The notes beneath the pieces were generated by a model, which made no database searches, was not told the origin of the DNA, and was given only the letters and a program-made list of their open reading frames with translations. Position numbers and translations under genes: made by a program. This document shows, one piece after another, positions 60,938 through 64,000 of a stretch of DNA of 64,000 bases. This DNA is from Aminipila sp032051575. GTDB lineage: Bacteria > Bacillota > Clostridia > Peptostreptococcales > Anaerovoracaceae. The stretch is from assembly GCF_032051575.1 (NCBI RefSeq), contig NZ_DAMBYD010000006.1:260938-324937 (forward strand), in the 5' to 3' direction. The stretch's first letter is position 1, and every line of letters begins with the position of its first letter.

Positions 60938-62346
60938 AAGATTATGATTTAATGAAAATCCCTGTTGTTGGTTATATAGAAGCAGATTTTTACCGCATTC
61001 TAGAAACTCTTTACGATGACTTTACCATTATCAGTAACACTGGTGTTATTGAAAGTGTTCTTCAAAATTTTGAAACTGTATATGGAATTCCTATACACGA
61101 AGCTATTGGTTCTACAATCATGCAAATGGAAGAAAATAAAATATTTAATCCCTGTGTTTCCTTAGTAGTACTTCGTACACTGAAACCTGTAACGATGCTT
61201 CAGCGCACTATAAACGGCACTTTTCTTATGTGTACTTCTATCCCAATTCTAAATGACGATGGAAGTTTATATAAAATAGTAAGCTATACTCGTGATTCAG
61301 AGAAGTACCAACATCTTTCAGAAGAATATGAAAACCTACAACGGACACTAAATGCTTATGATATAGAATTATCCAAATTAAGACAACGATTCAAACAAGA
61401 GTATCCTATTGTGGGCTCAAGTCCACAAATAAAAAATGCAATTTATCTTGCAGAAAAATTTTCAGGCTTTGATGCTAATCTTTTAATAACTGGTGAATCC
61501 GGTGTAGGAAAAAATCTATTTGCCAATATCATTCATCAGAATAGCAGCCGTAAAAATAAGCCTTTAGTCTCCATAAATTGTGGTGCGATTCCTGACAACT
61601 TATTAGAATCTGAATTCTTTGGTTATGAAGCAGGAGCATTTACAGGAGCAAACACAAATGGAAAACCAGGTCTAATACAACTTTCCGAGGGCGGTACACT
61701 ATTTTTAGATGAAATTGGCGAATTGCCACTTCACATGCAAGTTAAACTGCTAAAAGTTATTCAAGAGAAAAAAATCACACATATTGGTGGAACAAAAGAA
61801 TTATCAATTGATTTCCGATTAATTACAGCTACAAATAAAGATTTGAAACAGATGGTCAGAGACGGGAAATTTAGAGAAGATTTATTTTATCGTTTAAATG
61901 TTCTGACTCTTGATATTCCATCCCTTCGGGAACGAAAAAGTGATATCTTCTGTTTAGTAGATTATTTCTGCAAAAAGTTTACAAAACAGTATAATGTAAC
62001 CCGGTCATTTTCAAGTAGAGCTATCGAATATTTAGAAAATTACTCTTGGCCTGGCAACATACGAGAATTAGAAAATACTATTGAGCGAGCAGTTCTAACT
62101 TCTGATAATATGGTTATAACAGAACAAGATTTACCTTCTGTTTTTCAGCCTGATGAAATTAGTATTTCTGCTTTATCACAAGAAAAAACTCTGAAAGAAA
62201 TACTTGAAACTGTAGAAAAATCTGTGCTATTAAACAGCTATGAAAAGCATAAAACCACAACAGGAGTGGCAAAGGCCCTTGGGATTAGCCAGCCAACAGC
62301 ATCACTTAAACTAGAAAAATATTTTGGTAAAAAAATAAAATTATAA
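60931..62346 (+). CDS. Sigma-54-dependent transcriptional activator with PAS domain
   Basis: 471 aa from the ATG at 60931. The N-terminal PAS-like sensor (about 25-120) is followed by a coiled coil (EYENLQRTLNAYDIELSKLRQRFK) and the AAA+ domain: Walker A GESGVGKN at 188-195, GAFTGA at 235-240 contacting sigma-54, and FRLITATNKDLKQMV. The C-terminal TyrR-like HTH is TTTGVAKALGISQPTASLKLEKYF. The ATG has no ribosome site; translation may depend on the short ORF just upstream. A TTG 19 codons earlier is an alternative. It sits between NhaC and the APC permease, either of which it could control. Confidence 0.85.
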   Translation: MVKDYDLMKIPVVGYIEADFYRILETLYDDFTIISNTGVIESVLQNFETVYGIPIHEAIGSTIMQMEENKIFNPCVSLVVLRTLKPVTMLQRTINGTFLMCTSIPILNDDGSLYKIVSYTRDSEKYQHLSEEYENLQRTLNAYDIELSKLRQRFKQEYPIVGSSPQIKNAIYLAEKFSGFDANLLITGESGVGKNLFANIIHQNSSRKNKPLVSINCGAIPDNLLESEFFGYEAGAFTGANTNGKPGLIQLSEGGTLFLDEIGELPLHMQVKLLKVIQEKKITHIGGTKELSIDFRLITATNKDLKQMVRDGKFREDLFYRLNVLTLDIPSLRERKSDIFCLVDYFCKKFTKQYNVTRSFSSRAIEYLENYSWPGNIRELENTIERAVLTSDNMVITEQDLPSVFQPDEISISALSQEKTLKEILETVEKSVLLNSYEKHKTTTGVAKALGISQPTASLKLEKYFGKKIKL

Positions 62347-62393
62347 TATAAATGATTCTGCAAAGGAAATAAATAACAATTAACTAAAATGAT

Positions 62394-62440
62394 AAGGGGT
62401 GTCTTAAAATATTTTACTTTTAAGACACCCCTTGATTTTA
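62394..62440. terminator. Bidirectional terminator, sigma-54 activator / APC permease
   Basis: Stem AAGGGGTGTCTTAAAA / TTTTAAGACACCCCTT (62394-62409 and 62418-62433), eight-base loop, T-rich on both sides. Confidence 0.9.
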
Positions 62441-62474
62441 TAAATTTTAATTATTTAAACTAATTATTCCGTTT

Positions 62475-63887
62475 TTATTTTTTATCTGCGTATTCACCAA
62501 ATAGCAATTGTTCTCTTTCATGCTCTGTAACATTACTATATTTACCTTTAGCATATATAGCACATGCTAGGCCTAGAATGAACCATACAATTACTAACAT
62601 CCACTCGATTCCTACAAGAGGACTTGGTCCAAGTGGTGTATATAACCAGAAGAAGAATACTGCAACTAAAACGCCCATAAATCCAATAAATTTCGGATAT
62701 GCAACCTTGTACGGTCTTTCCAAGTTTGGTGCATTCTTTCTTAAGAAAATAAATGCCAATACAACCATTCCATACATAATTACTACTCCAAAAGAACTAG
62801 CATTTACAAACCAAGATAACGCTGACTTACCAAGTAAACAAGAGAATGTTGACAATGCTGCACATAAAAGTACTGCGTTTGATGGAGTTCCATATTTAGG
62901 ATGAATCTTACCTAAAAAGGCTGGAAGCATCTTTGCATTTGCAAGAGAATAAATTACTCGAGCTCCTCCATATAGGAATCCATTCCAACTTGTTAAAATT
63001 CCACAAAGAGCACCCACTATACAAATTTTACCCCATATAGGACTTCCATAAGCATATGCCATAGCATCGGCTACTGGAATCGTTCCAGTTAAACGAACAG
63101 ATACCGGCGCAGACATACAAGTGGAGAAAATCATTAGCATATACCAAAGCGCTGCGGCACAAATTGATAAAATTAATAGCCGAGGTATTTTCTTTAGTGG
63201 TACATTCATTTCACCTGCGGACTGTGGTATAACATCAAATCCTACAAACATTGCAGGAACCATAAGAAGAACGGATGAAAAACCTTTTACATTTGTAAAA
63301 AACGGTTTTGTATAACTAACATCTCCTTTTGTTAGGCCTCCAAATACGAATAATGCACCTACTACAATCAATCCTATAGTTGCTATTGTTTGGAAAACAG
63401 CTGCCTGTTTTGCACCTCTATAATTAACAAAAGAAATTATAACAGAGGCAACAATGGCTACTAATGCCCAGGAGGCATAAACATCAAATTCTTTTATTGT
63501 CCATAAAAAACCAATTTTAGGAATTGGAACAATATAATCTATAGCCGTTGCAAATGCAGGACCTTCCCATGCTGCAACACCTAAATAAGCAAATGCGGTT
63601 GCTAATCCTGCAATAACTGCAGGCCAATATCCCATTGCTTTATATGAAAATACTACACTTCCTCCTGTGCAAGGTATAGCCGGTGTAAGTTCTGCATATG
63701 CCATACCTACAAATATACAAAGTATTGCGCCTACTACATAAGCGGATATTGCTCCAAGCATGCCTGCGCTTGCTGCCCATTGTCCTGAAAGCATAATCCA
63801 GCCCCAACCGATCATTGTTCCAAATGCTAGTGCTAGAACATCTTTTGTTGAAAATGCCTTTACTAGTTTGTTATTTTCATCACCCAT
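62475..63887 (-). CDS. APC family amino-acid permease
   Basis: 470 aa with about twelve helices. FSTKDVLALAFGTMIGWGWIMLSGQWAASAG contains the helix-1 GxG substrate motif, and AAWEGPAFATAIDYI and VPAMFVGFDVIPQSAGEMNVPLKKIPR follow (helix 6 and the conserved FxGFD-E block). The family moves amino acids or amines; the specific substrate cannot be read. It is 24 bases after the gene at the right edge and probably forms an operon with it. AAGGAA precedes the ATG. Confidence 0.9.
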   Translation of the reverse strand: MGDENNKLVKAFSTKDVLALAFGTMIGWGWIMLSGQWAASAGMLGAISAYVVGAILCIFVGMAYAELTPAIPCTGGSVVFSYKAMGYWPAVIAGLATAFAYLGVAAWEGPAFATAIDYIVPIPKIGFLWTIKEFDVYASWALVAIVASVIISFVNYRGAKQAAVFQTIATIGLIVVGALFVFGGLTKGDVSYTKPFFTNVKGFSSVLLMVPAMFVGFDVIPQSAGEMNVPLKKIPRLLILSICAAALWYMLMIFSTCMSAPVSVRLTGTIPVADAMAYAYGSPIWGKICIVGALCGILTSWNGFLYGGARVIYSLANAKMLPAFLGKIHPKYGTPSNAVLLCAALSTFSCLLGKSALSWFVNASSFGVVIMYGMVVLAFIFLRKNAPNLERPYKVAYPKFIGFMGVLVAVFFFWLYTPLGPSPLVGIEWMLVIVWFILGLACAIYAKGKYSNVTEHEREQLLFGEYADKK

Positions 63888-63911
63888 ATTATTTCATTCC
63901 TTTCCTTCACA

Positions 63912-64000
63912 TTATGAGCTGCGCTCAATTCCTGCAATAGCTTTAGCAAGTTCTTTCTTGGCATTAATGTTGCCCTGACGGGAAATCATGATTCTCTGAG
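63912..64000 (-). CDS. C-terminal end of an unidentified protein, truncated
   Basis: The open frame on the minus strand ends at TAA (63914-63912); the last 29 residues include QRIMISRQGNINAKKELA and end in GIERSS. No family can be named from this. It precedes the APC permease by 24 bases in the same direction, so it is likely a metabolic partner of that transporter. Confidence 0.6.
   Translation of the reverse strand, partial: QRIMISRQGNINAKKELAKAIAGIERSS

Noticed and set aside
1..64000. CRISPR arrays, tRNA, rRNA, insertion sequences or prophage genes
   Set aside because: No regularly spaced direct repeats, transposase or integrase genes, and no recognisable tRNA or rRNA sequence were found on reading the window; a dedicated search could still reveal a missed tRNA.

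Overview
The window is AT-rich DNA from a spore-forming, anaerobic, amino-acid-fermenting Firmicute of the Clostridia. The evidence is spoIIP and gpr (sporulation and germination), pyruvate and 2-oxoacid:ferredoxin oxidoreductases, 3-hydroxybutyryl-CoA dehydrogenase, a butyrate-type CoA-transferase, the arginine deiminase pathway and an ethanolamine microcompartment operon. A member of the Eubacteriales near Anaerovorax/Aminipila would fit, but that placement is inference. I saw no rRNA, tRNA, CRISPR array, insertion sequence or phage gene.

Layout. 1-5.9 kb: a minus-strand ethanolamine-utilisation (eut) operon, eutS-eutP-eutA-eutL-eutT-eutN-eutH-BMC protein, then an SLBB-type gene cut by the left edge. 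It has a consensus promoter and an attenuator-like leader. 5.9-10.2 kb: single genes (DUF2809, hbd, CPBP protease, oleate hydratase). 10.4-13.2 kb: a folate operon, folE-HD protein-folP-folB/folK fusion. 13.4-18.2 kb: the CIRCE-controlled hrcA-grpE-dnaK-dnaJ operon.

18.4-40.8 kb: a metabolic block lying between hrcA and hemW, genes that are neighbours in many Clostridia. It holds an acyltransferase, a pentapeptide protein with glpK, two tandem AGCS symporters, an aminotransferase, an NSS transporter, a four-subunit 2-oxoacid:ferredoxin oxidoreductase with a P-loop partner, an XRE regulator, a CoA-transferase and PFOR. Together these make an amino-acid uptake, transamination, oxidative decarboxylation and CoA-transfer route. 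Palindromes of one shared pattern precede both the PFOR operon and the 2-oxoacid oxidoreductase operon. The block ends with an XRE/DUF2975/lipoprotein cassette and a PadR/DUF2812 pair.

40.9-47.2 kb: conserved core genes (hemW, lepA, spoIIP, gpr, rpsT). 47.3-55.1 kb: arginine deiminase region (arcA-arcB-arcC, an APC antiporter, a PucR regulator and a double-HTH AraC regulator). 55.3-64 kb: an unassigned operon rarD-ykvI-nitrilase-hom, an NhaC antiporter, a sigma-54 activator with a short overlapping leader ORF, an APC permease and a gene cut by the right edge. The most useful leads are the eut leader RNA, the HD protein in the folate operon, the shared palindromes, the rarD-ykvI-nitrilase-hom operon and the sigma-54 activator leader ORF.
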